Assembly: GCF_954871325.1 (NCBI RefSeq)
Contig: NC_088775.1
Location: 9,277,561-9,341,560 of the forward strand
Direction of reading: 5' to 3'
DNA length: 64,000 nucleotides
Source: Gordionus sp. m RMFG-2023
Taxonomy: Eukaryota > Nematomorpha > Gordioida > Chordodea > Parachordodidae
Made by a program: the position numbers and the translations under genes. Shown piece after piece: positions 35,767 to 46,358 of the stretch. Below the pieces are notes generated by a model. The model saw nothing but the letters and a program-made list of their open reading frames with translations, had not been told where the DNA came from and did not search any database. Each line of letters begins with the position of its first letter. Position 1 is the first letter of the stretch.

Positions 35767-36093
35767 TTGTTAAACTGCTCGATTTGAACCGATTTTTAGT
35801 AACAGCTAATTCAATATCTCATAAAAATATTGCCTAAGCCTCGAGATTTCACTAATAGATGTTCAAATCTTTGTACCATCTATGAGCATAATCTCTAGGC
35901 CTGCGTAATTTCTGGATAAAATATCGAGTTTGCCGTTTTTATAAATCAACTCAAATAGAGCAGTTTAACAATACTAAGCCTGAAGATTTTGCCCATTATT
36001 CGCCGAATCTTGAAGCTTGCATAATATTATATTGGCCAAAATATTAAACCGGCCGTTTTTAAAAATCGATAATCGAGCCGTTTAACAACACTA
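35767..36093. mobile_element. two adjoining R2 MITE copies
   Basis: The first copy (35767-35975) is nearly whole: TTTGTTAAACTGCTCGAT mirrors AGAGCAGTTTAACAATACTA. Directly joined to it is a half copy (35976-36093) ending CGAGCCGTTTAACAACACTA. Confidence 0.75.
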
Positions 36094-36646
36094 ATTATTG
36101 TCTGGTCGTCTGGTTTGCAGCCTTTCCTCTACTCTAAGATTCCTTATTTATTTATTTTTATTTCTACTATACATCAATAATTATTTGTTACATTTGTATA
36201 GTAATATTGCGTTAAGTTGTAGACTTTGGCAGGAGCTTGGCAACACCATTAATAAAATATAGACTGGGTCCCGAAAAAAAAAATATTTATGTGATATTTC
36301 TTTCCTATTCTTACCTTCTTTTTTTTACCTAATTGAATATCTTATTATAAGATAAATAATTTTAAGAATAAAATGAGAAAAATTACAAAAACCAGAGAAG
36401 TGGGAAATAATTTCATGCTCATATCGCATTTTATAAAATAGAATAACTTATTGCATACAATAAAATATTTTAGAGTAAGTCAAACCTAGGGCCTAGTCTA
36501 AACTTTAAAAAACTGAACGTCAGGTGATCTTCAGCCAAAAAATTAATTTAGCAGATCTCAAGCAGGAGTCTATAATAAATATATATTACATTTATATATT
36601 ATTACTTTTAAGGGTCGGTGTAAAAATATAACCAAAAACATTATTC

Positions 36647-36866
36647 CTATAATGCCGATAGGATAAAAGATAATATTTTAGGGCAATAACTAATTTTCTT
36701 TATGGCAAGCCGTTTATATTCCAAAAAACCTAATTGTGCCCGGAACCATATTCCAGTACTACACTCCTCTAAATCAGTTGGATATATCAAATCGGAATCG
36801 TCACTTATAGTGGGAGATTCGAGAAATAATGGATCGGCCGATATCATTTCAAGAAACAGATCCAAT
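36647..36866 (-). CDS. orphan exon-like open frame, unrecognised
   Basis: After a good polypyrimidine/AG acceptor (TTTTTTTTAG at 36867) an open frame reads LDLFLEMISADPLFLESPTI, then IYPTDLEECSTGIWFRAQL and EYKRLAIKKISYC, with balanced base use unlike its surroundings. It runs to a stop at 36647, though a donor (ATTA|GTTATT) may end it earlier. RLAIKKI recalls the VAIK strand of protein kinases, but nothing else confirms that. It lies between the cyclase and RPB7 genes and may be an exon of a further gene, or a pseudogene. Confidence 0.4.
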
Positions 36867-37287
36867 CTAAAAAAATTTTTTACAAATTATATAATAATCG
36901 AAATAAACTATTTTTTATTTTTGTAGCAAACCCATTTTTTAAAATTTTTATTAATTTTTTATTCTATTTTTTTATAAGAATGAGTCAGAAGAGGGAAAAG
37001 AAAGTAGATTTTTAAAAACAAAAACTTTTTCAATCTTTTCTTCAAATGTAGAAAACGTAGAACAAAAAAATTTCTATATTTTAAAGGATAAGTTCAAACC
37101 AATTATGTATATAATATACTACTAGATTATCAATTCATTAATTAAAAGTGTACATGCATAGCAGACAGTTGTAGCACATTTTATGGTTTTAAAATTGTCT
37201 AATTATTTTATTTTTATATGAACGCACATTAATATGATTTTCTAAATGCTTTTAATGAATATCAATCTAATAATATTTATATACATC

Positions 37288-37575
37288 ATTGATCTAAACT
37301 AGTGTTGTTAATCGGCTTAGCGGGGTCGAATGCCAAAATTCTATTTAAGTTTTGAGTCATAAAACTCAATCAAATTGGGGGGGGGGGCTCAATGAGTCGT
37401 ATGAGTTAACTCGATAAGTCGACTTATAATTTTTAAAAATATTTCTCGTGGATTAATAATAATAGCAATGCGATTCAAAATGAATTAGATCCGAATTTAA
37501 AGGAGCTAATGTGGCTCATTGGTCCTCTCAATTTAAAATAGGAGTCGTAAAACTCGACTTTTTGACAACACTAGT
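37288..37575. mobile_element. MITE with ACTAGTGTTG ends
   Basis: ACTAGTGTTGTTAATCGGC at the left is mirrored by GACTTTTTGACAACACTAGT at the right. Inside, GAGTCATAAAACTC-like blocks repeat in both orientations and a run of G occurs at about 37377-37387. It shares only the terminal GTGTTGT with R2. Confidence 0.65.
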
Positions 37576-39199
37576 ACAAAATTGATTTTTTTATTTTACT
37601 CTTAATACATTAAGATTAAAATTGTAATTAAAAGATTGATATATCTTTGATACCTTTTATCTTAAATCCTAATACTATTTTAAAAAAATTCCATATTTTT
37701 TTTACAAATTCAAATTTTGTTATTCGAATTAAAGAAGTAAAATTTGATAGCAAAAGATTTGAAAGAGGACTTTGTATTCAAACCGGAAATATTTAAAATA
37801 ATAATAGGCAATGGAAATATAAATTTTAAGCTCTGATATTATTAAAACTTAAAGAGACTAGACTAGCCCTATGTCCAATGTAGAGCAAAATAACAATAAA
37901 AAATATTTGATGATGATTGGGAAAATAGATTATTTGAATATTTAATCTCAATTTTTAAGACCTTTGATGGCTTATCTATTAGAAAGGTATTTAAAAGTAT
38001 TATGTGTAAAAGGGATTATAAAAAATTTTGAGTGATAACAAAAATTCTGTTATTTTGTGTGTTATTATTTTATATCAAATGTTATTGTTTATAAGATCTA
38101 GTATTGTATGAAATAATAAACAATGTATCTAATCTGAATTAATTTTTTTGTGTTGTATAGAAAATCTTATAAACCATTTATTCGGCAAGCCTTACGAGGA
38201 TCGAATACCCCATGAGTTCTGGACTTGTAGAGTAAATCCACTTTTACTTAATAAATTTCTGAAACATAATAATGTATAATTATAGGGAAAGATTTAAGAT
38301 ATCGATTAATATTTATTTTAAATACAATAATTATTTTTAGAGATACTAAAAATTTGACAAAAATTGCGCCTATCAGCGGTCTCTTCCGTTAGTATTAGAT
38401 TTTAACAATAAAACATTTTCAAAGTTTTATCAAGTAGGTAAAAAAAAGATTTTAACCGACTGAATAAGCGTTCAACTGATGCGCTGGAAGGAATAATAGT
38501 GTTTTATTTATTAACAAGAAAATTATTCAAAATGGCAAAATCCTTTTCAAAAAATATAAAAGTTTTGTTTTATATTTAAATTATGTATTTAATCAATGAC
38601 ATTAATTTAATATTTATTAAATATAAAATTAAAATAGCTAGTATTTATCAATTTAATAAAGAGTCATATCCATAAAAAAAATAAATAGACAATTTTATTA
38701 ATCTTGTGAAAATAAAATATTTTTCATATATCTATATTAAAAAGTAAGAATGAATTATAATGTAGGATAACATATAATATGATGAAAAATAACTTGGATT
38801 GATTAATTAAACAAAAATAAATATTGAAAAATAAAACTATCATTTAAAAAAAAGTATTCATTTCTTTGATATCTATTATATTTTTTTATATGTATGCATT
38901 TGTTAATTTTAATATTTATTTATAATAAAAGTATCAAAAACATCTATATTTTATGTATCGGTACTAAATGCATTTAAGAAAAATGTATTAAGAAATTTAT
39001 TTGTATCTGTATCGATGTGCTTTGTTAAAATTTGTGTCAGTATATTTCGATATGTTTAAAAAGTATCGTTCGTTAGTAAGTGTTGATATATAAATTGTCA
39101 AGCCTTCAAATCATACTCAATCAACTGTCATTTTTAATTTTAGATCGTAATGTAGTGTGTATATTCACAGGCATTTTACTTGTGGTTTCTACGAAAATT
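37576..39199. other. RPB7 upstream flank, no gene recognised
   Basis: AT-rich with no recognised exon or element. The RPB7 promoter must be near the right end; no TATA or initiator could be singled out in such AT-rich sequence. Confidence 0.5.
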
Positions 39200-39719
39200 A
39201 TGTTTTATCATGTAATTATTTCTAAATTTTAATGATATTATATTATTTTATAGATGCCATTAGAACAGGAAATTATATTGCATCCTCGATATTTTGGACC
39301 TAATTTACTAAATACTGTTAAGCAAAAATTATTTTCTGAAGTTGAGGGCACATGTTCTGGACAGTAATATTTTTTTAAATTACCTCTATATGTTTTTTAA
39401 ATTACCTCTATATGTTTTTTAAATAATTATAGATATGGATTTATAATAGCAGTAACATCAATAGATAGCATAGGGTCAGGCATGATTAAGCCAGGCAGAG
39501 GATATGGCACTTATAAAGTTAAGTATAATGCAATTGTTTTTATGCCCTTTAAAGGAGAAATTTTAGATGCAATTGTTACTCAGATAAACAAAGTTAGTAT
39601 TATTCATCTATTTAATTTTATACTTAATTATTGTGAAAGAATTTATAACTATTTAATATTATATTTAGGTGGGTATCTTTTGTGAAATTGGTCCATTAAC
39701 TTGTTTCATTTCCAAGCAT
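39200..39719 (+). CDS. POLR2G: RPB7 exons 1-4 cluster
   Basis: Four exons separated by introns of 42, 69 and 76 bp encode MFYH, the RNP-like domain, and the opening strand of the S1 domain ending CFISKH. Intron 2 contains a short tandem duplication of about 23 bp (TTTTTTAAATTACCTCTATA, near 39373-39420). The exon 4 donor is a strong GTAAGT. Confidence 0.97.
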
Positions 39720-42700
39720 GTAAGTATGAAAATATAATTAAATATAAGAGATATACATAATATAATTTAAATTAAGCTTCTTTCATAGGGGGCACGTATT
39801 TTATCATGCCCTATTAACACTACAACATGCCTGCCTGAGCCTTTTTAATTGTTTATGAAGCAAAAGAATAATTATAAAACAAAATTTTTGGGCAATGTAG
39901 ACCTCTAACTAAAATAATTTGTATAAATTTTTATTGATTTTTTACATAGTGTTTTAAAAAAATAATATACTAATTTAAGTCACTGGATAGGGAATGATCA
40001 AAGAAAATTAAAAATCATTTATAATATAATATTTACTGTTCTTAATTACTTTTATCCTAGGCCATGGCATCAATTTAAAATAATAAAATAAAAACATGTT
40101 TTACTTTAATTTTTAAGTTTATAATCAAATTAAGAAAAAAACTATCATAAAAAAATTTAAGGGTCTTGTAGGCACTAGTGTTGTAAAAAAGCCAATTTGG
40201 GTCAATTTAAAAAAATGGCCCGATTAAGATTATAACCAAAATAACATAATGTAAGCCTAAAGATTTTGCTCATAGCTAACAGAAATGATCTGGCTTCTAT
40301 TTGCCATTTTTATTATTTTATTAAAAAATATAATATATATTTTATGTTATATAAATAAATAAAAGTGTATTATATATATATATGTTATTTCAAATAAATA
40401 AATTGATTATCTCAAATAAATTATTATAAAAACGAAATTAATTAAACATTAAAAACATTTATATTAGTAGTTATTAGAATTTACAAGAATTTTGATATCT
40501 AAATCGACAAATATTCTTCAATTCTACCCCCCCCCTTCCCCCATGTAGACCACAATTTCACTATATTATCAATTAGTTTTTTTTCTTTGTTTTTTTAAAC
40601 TTATTTTATTCTCATAATCTCAATTATACATTTATTCAAATATAGAAATAATTTGTATACTTATAGTAGTGTTAATTAAATTCAATGACAGTATGGTATA
40701 ATAGCAAAGAAAATAGTGATAATGATATTTACAAGATGGCTTAAAGAAATGCTAAGAATTAATACCAAAGGCTCAAGAAGAAAAAAGACACGAGTTTGCT
40801 AAAGAAATTGAATGTAGTGATCTGCATTGGGCCTAATTTTTTAAGCACAGCCCAGCCTGAAATTTTTTTAAAAAATAACAAATTAAAATTGATGAAATGC
40901 AGTTTAACTTTACATCGAGAAAAGCATGACAGATGCAATTTTTGTGTTGAAACAAATGTAGGAGAAGTATCTTGCGAAGGAAAGAAACTCTATTATGTGT
41001 TTGTTGATTTGGAGAAAGCATTTGATAGGGTGCCGTGTGAGGTTACTAGATGGGCTTTGAGAAAATCAGGTGTGGAGGAATGGTTGGTTATCGCAGTGAT
41101 GGCAATGTATGTTGGAGCAGAAACAGCAGTACGGACGGATTATGGTGATAGTGACAGCTTTGAGGTGAAGGTAGGACCTTCATCAAGGATCCATGCTGAT
41201 TACTTAGTAATGGATGTGTTGGCTAGAGAAATGTGTGAAGGACTTCCCTGGGAGCTATTATATGCAGATGACCATGTATTAATGGCAAACAGTGAAGAAG
41301 AAATGAGGGATAAAATTAGTAAATGTAAGATGACTATGGAAGCAAAGGGCCTGAAAATGAATGCATCAAAAACAAAGGTGATGATTGGTGGGGAAAATCT
41401 AAAGATGGAGGAATCCGGTAAGTGGCCTTGTGGTGTATGTGGGAAAGGAGTTGCTAGAAATTCTATCCAATGCACCAGATGCCAGAAATGGGTATATAAA
41501 ATATGTAGCGGGAAAAAAGGAAGTTTGATGTTAGAAAGAATGACCTTTATTTGTAGAACATGCATGAAAGATACATAATAATGATAACCTAGAAAATGGT
41601 GGTCTGGATATTGGCAATGGGTTAACCCTAGAAAAAGTGGATAAGTTTTGGTATTTAGGTGATATGCTAAATGCAGATGGTGGTGTAGATTCTGCCGTTG
41701 TTGCAAGGATCAGACAAGCTTGGAAAAGTTCAGAGAGATGTCGTCTATTCTTACAAATATTAAAGTTTCTCTGAAGTTAAAGGGGAAAGTTTACGTAAGC
41801 TGTGTGAGGAGTTGTTTAGTTTATGGTGGCTGGGCAATGAAAGCTACTCACGAAGCCAGATTAGAAAGAACAGGGATGAGGATGATTAGATTGATGTGTG
41901 GGGTATCTCTAAGAGAGAGAAAAACTAGCAAGGAATTGCGAACAAAATTAGGTATAGAAATGATTGGAATGGTAATGCGACGAAATAGACTAAGATGGTT
42001 TGGGCATGTTGAACGTATGACAAAAGATGACTGGGTAAAGAGATGTACAATGATGAAAGTAGGAGGATCAAGACCTAGAGGAAGACCCAAGATGACATGG
42101 ACAAATGTGATAGCGGCAGATATGAGACGCATGAATCTTACAAGTATTGATGCTCAGGACTGTCAAAAATGGAAAAGAAAAATCAAAATGAAAACTGACC
42201 TACCCGGGTAAACCTGGAAATCGCCATAAAACGGAGAAGTCTGGCAATTTATTCATTTCAACAACCCCCCCCTCCCCAGCAAATATCTGAGAATTATATT
42301 CATCTTTTCCGCAACTTTGTATTACCTTCTTTATTTTATGTTTGTAGACTAACATCCAAGGTTCTCAGGTCTCATCCATTGCCGGGGAGAACTCCCAATA
42401 ATAATTCTTTAATTTCTCTCACAATTTTTAAAATTTTCTAAGATTCTTTCCCAATAATTTTTTTTGAAAAAATTTCAATCCTCCCATAGAAAAAATTATT
42501 TTTTCCACCAAATTTTGAAAATCTTTTTCAGCATCAATACCTTATCATTTGTTCCGATTTCTAAAAAAAACTATACCCATTAAAATCATTTTTTAAATTC
42601 CAAAAAATGTTCGCCAATAATGCACAACTAAGTCGGAGGGTGGGGTAATAATAAACGTAACGAGCAATAAATCTTATTTTTTATTTTTTTGGCCAACCCT

Positions 42701-45700
42701 ATTATTACACCAGTATCATAATTAAATAAAAACTGTGGTATTAAAATATATATAACTAAATAACAGCTAATTGTCACCAAATAACATATAATCTTCCACT
42801 AATATCACTTAATAAAAAATATGAAATAATCATAAAAATGTATACTATTCTTCTTCTCCGTTTTATGGCGATTTCCAGGTTTACCCAGGTAGGCCAGTTT
42901 TCCCTCTGATTTTTCTTTTCCATTTTTGACGATCCTGAGCATCAATACTTGTAAGATTCATGCTTCTCATATCCGCCGCTATCACATTTGTCCATGTCAT
43001 CTTGGGTCTTCCTCTAGGTCTTGATCCTCCTACTTTCATCATTGTACATCTCTTTACCCAGTCATCTTTTGTCATACGTTCAACATGCCCAAACCATCTT
43101 AGTCTATTTCGTCGCATTACCATTCCAATCATTTCTATACCTAATCTTGCTCGCAATTCCTTGCTAGTTGTTCTCTCTCTCAGAGTTACCCCACACATCC
43201 ATCTAACCATCCTCATCTCTGTTCTTTCTAATTAGGCTTCGTAAGTCGCTTTCATTGCCCATGTTTCTCCGTCATAAACTAAACAACTCCTCACACAGCT
43301 TACGTAAACTTTCCCCTTTAACTTCAGAGAAACTTTTTTATTTGTAAGAATAGACGACATCTCTCTGAACTTCTTCCAAGCTTGTCTGATCCTTGCAACA
43401 ACGGCAAAATCTACACCACCATCTGCGTTTAGCATATCACCTAAATAACAAAACTTATCCACTTTTTCTAGGGTTAACCCATTGCCAATATCCAGACCAC
43501 CATTTTTTAGGTTATCATTATTATGTATCCCTTTCATGCATGTTCTACAAATAAAGGTCATTCTTTCTAACATCAAACTGCCTTTTTTCCCGCTACATCT
43601 TTTATATACCCATTTCTGGCATCTGGTGCATTGGATAGAATTTCTAGCAACTCCTTTCCCACACATGACAAGGCCACTTACCGGATTCCTCCATCTTTAG
43701 ATTTTCCCCACCAATCATCACCTTTGTTTGCTTCCATAGTCATCTTCCATTTAATAACTTTATCCCTCAATTCTCCCTCACTGTTTGCCATTATAAAAAT
43801 GTATACTATAATATTGAAAATCACATAACTCCATGAGTATTTATTTTTGTTTAGCAGATTTTAATAGTAGGTATTAATATAATTAATTATATATATATTT
43901 TCCCCTATTTAATTTTAATATGCACCTCCTGAGAATTCCACTTGCAGCACCGTAAATGTTTTCTCCATAATTTTTATTGTCTCTATTTTATAAAATGTAT
44001 GATCATTGGTTACATTTCATACACAATTTAACAGGTGTTGAAGTATCTAGATACAAAATAGATAATATTTTAGACGTATCTCTATCTGCTTAAAGATACA
44101 TTTTGATATACCTTTATTTAACGCTTTTTTATCTTAAAAATAAAAATATTTAGACTAATATATTAATATAAATATTTATTTCTGAGAAGACCAGCATTTG
44201 TACCATTTGCACGGCCTGGCTCGGATTTTTTAAAAATTTAGAGTTTGCAGGTCTCTGATATATATATGAAATATTTAAATTTATATATAAAAAAATATAT
44301 AAATATTCATTAAATAATACTTTTTCCCACATAAATCTTGTGAAGGATATTTTTATCATGTGAAGAAATATATAAATCCTTGCTTAGCCATGACGCTCAT
44401 TAATTATTAAAAACAATATCATTGGTGCACACAATAATTTTATAGATCGCTAACTTTTAATGTATAAATTATAAGTTTGTATAAAAAAAAAATTTTTTTT
44501 AATAAATGCTCGTTTTAAATGAGAATTTGCTCGAAAAAACGATAAAATAAGGGTATTAGCATTTTTTTATTATTTTTTTATATGGTGTTCGAATAGAATA
44601 AAATATAAAATGTTGCTTACGTATTATACTCTCATAGTAAAAGTTTATGTTCGAGAAAGACGCCGAACCATATATATAAGTATGATAAAAATTGTATCTA
44701 TCGAGATACGTTTTTAGACAATGTATCTTTTAGCTAGATTCGTTTAAAAAATATCTTTTAACATTTGCAACTTAATATCAAAAACAAAATGTATTCATTT
44801 ATAAATTTCTAACATTTGCATACAATCTAATATTTTACAAATCTTCAGCATACATTTTTTACATCACACTACCTTTGATTAGAGGTTTGCAATGGGCGGA
44901 TGTTTATCATGCCCACCCATATTTTGAACGAGCTTGGGCGGCATGCTAAAATTTTAATATCATATGGATATAGGCTGGTTAAATACCTTTAAATTGAAAA
45001 AAAAAATATTTTCTTCGTAATAAAGTTAATTTTGTCAACAATTAAAAGAATATATCATTTTATTGGCTTAGAATATTTTTCAAAAATCAATTCTTGACTC
45101 AATGTAGGCCATTTAAAAAAAATTTTTAAGGGTATCAGCCAATGGTATGCTAAATGATATCGGTTTGTAAATACCAATATTAGTGAGTTAAAGTTAGGGA
45201 GGAAAATATTTTCCCCTGCAAAAATGGGTTTTTTATCTCCTAGTTATGAACTAATGACATATAATGCATAGACTGAAGATTCGGCCGTTTTAAACATGTC
45301 TCAATACAAATCAGCTGATTTCACGTCATTTTGGTTTCCCCATATTAAATTTTTTTTAAAATAATCGGTCTTCTAATATAAAAAAAATTATAAAAGATAC
45401 CAAAATTGGCGTGTTACCAGCTGATGATCTGTATTCAACCACGCTTCAGAGAGCATTTTAATGAATGTATCCTCAGGATGACTCAAATTGAGCCGTTTAA
45501 CAACATTAATCAGTCTAAGCAAGTATTCGATGTCATTGGCTAGGCCTTACAAATCAGAATTGAACTCGTTCTGATACAAAAAAATATTAATATCACCATC
45601 TGTTAAACGTATGTTATATACCACTCCACTTAATTGTGGTAAATTTAGCAACAAAATATAATTATATCTTATTTGGGAATTTCCGTAAAAATAATTTCTC

Positions 45701-46358
45701 GTGTAAAAAGATAAGTAAACAGGATTAATAATACTTCTGAAAAATATTCCTTGGGGGGGGGGGGGTTGTCTGAGTATCTTCAATTCCATTTTTCAAACAT
45801 AAAACAAACTTTTATTGAAATTACTTTATATATTGTATATGTATATTTTATTAAAACTTAACACATCAGAGTATTCCTTCCAACATGGAATTTGATCCCA
45901 ATTTAGGTCAACCATGCTATAAAACAGTAGACGATGTAAGACCTATAATCTGATACACTTTAAATTATTTATTTTTAGGGCATATCCATCAAAGAGCATA
46001 ATGAGATAAGGGTCAAAATAGTCGGCACCCGAATAAATGCATCTGATATTGTAATTGAATTATTTTAAATATATTTTTTTACATCTATGTGATGAATATA
46101 TTGAGGGTATTATAAAAGTTTAGTATTTGCCAAAAATAATCTTTTATTATTATATCTTCATTTTCTTTAAAACTTCTAACCATCAATTTTTGTGTTTTAT
46201 AAAAAAAATAACCTCTAGTTCGCCATTGGTTCACTAATGGATGATTTCTTAGGTAAAAAATTATAATTTACATAATAATTATCGCGTTATATATATTATT
46301 ATTGTACCTTAACTTTTTTTCAAAATTTTATTCAGGGCTGTCAGAGTATCATGTCTAA
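39200..46358 (+). CDS. POLR2G: RNA polymerase II subunit RPB7, complete gene of 8 exons
   Basis: RPB7 pairs with RPB4 to form the stalk of RNA polymerase II in the nucleus, which contacts emerging RNA and initiation factors. Exons: 39200-39211, 39254-39363, 39433-39592, 39669-39719, 45870-45935, 45979-46050, 46219-46252, 46336-46358. All junctions are GT-AG and in phase. They give 175 residues against about 172 in other animals. The N-terminal RNP-like half holds [18 protein letters not shown] and [19 protein letters not shown]; the C-terminal S1/OB half holds [34 protein letters not shown] and [12 protein letters not shown]. The start MFYH, split from the rest by a 42-bp intron, equals the human N-terminus. 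Introns 1 and 5 are 42 and 43 bp; intron 4 is 6150 bp and full of transposons. AATAAA occurs at 46441 and 46457. Confidence 0.98.
39720..40899. other. left part of RPB7 intron 4
   Basis: It contains a truncated R2 copy (40172-40275), a poly-C tract near 40527, and at 40820-40862 a fragment with TCTGCATTGGGC, the same terminal motif as the hAT at 54943-58110. No exon was seen. Confidence 0.55.
40900..42241 (+). mobile_element. LINE (non-LTR retrotransposon) fragment, copy 1, in RPB7 intron 4
   Basis: It covers the 3' part of a reverse transcriptase. [18 protein letters not shown] is the catalytic A block and [17 protein letters not shown] holds the YADD box. [20 protein letters not shown] follows. 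A treble-clef-like cysteine cluster ([20 protein letters not shown]) comes next, then the C-terminal [14 protein letters not shown] and [10 protein letters not shown]. The family's GSALSP block between the A and YADD regions is deleted, and the frame shifts between 41578 and 41720. The wording is that of RTE/CFDP2-like LINEs. It is broken and 5' truncated. Confidence 0.92.
42848..43792 (-). mobile_element. LINE fragment, copy 2, inverted, with 16-bp target-site duplication
   Basis: It is the same family as copy 1, on the opposite strand, so the two 3' ends face each other about 600 bp apart. It covers only the part from the zinc cluster ([21 protein letters not shown]) to the C-terminus and is 5' truncated. 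ATAAAAATGTATACTA occurs at 42832 and again at 43793, a 16-bp duplication expected from target-primed insertion. Its [19 protein letters not shown] stretch is identical to copy 1. Confidence 0.93.
44182..44257. mobile_element. R4 MITE, minimal deletion derivative
   Basis: It retains only the two ends: CTGAGAAGACCAGCATTTG with GTACCATTTGCACGGCC, and TTTGCAGGTCTCTG. Confidence 0.7.
45308..45426. mobile_element. R3 MITE copy
   Basis: AAATCAGCTGATTTCACGTC and TTGGTTTCCC at the left are mirrored by ACCAAAATTGGCGTGTTACC and AGCTGAT at the right. It corresponds to 8187-8281; a third, partial copy is near 25137 (ATCAACTGGTGACGCCATTT). Confidence 0.7.
45870..46358 (+). CDS. POLR2G: RPB7 exons 5-8 cluster
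   Basis: Four exons separated by introns of 43, 168 and 83 bp encode [11 protein letters not shown] through the stop codon. The last exon gives only LSEYHV, a tail slightly longer than the usual LGLVS ending. The run of matching phases across all junctions argues for an intact gene. Confidence 0.97.

Larger units (their letters stand above)
43793..45869. other. right part of RPB7 intron 4
   Basis: It holds a 76-bp deletion derivative of R4 (44182-44257: GTACCATTTGCACGG then TTTGCAGGTCTCTG), a fragment at 44880-44960 (TTAGAGGTTTGCAATGGGCGG) related to the 54943 hAT end, an R3 MITE (45308-45426) and a G-run near 45755. No exon lies here until 45870. Confidence 0.6.

Noticed and set aside
41200-42132. 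Long minus-strand frames over LINE copy 1, and plus-strand frames over copy 2 (42960-43828)
   Set aside because: They are antisense shadows of the LINE coding strand.
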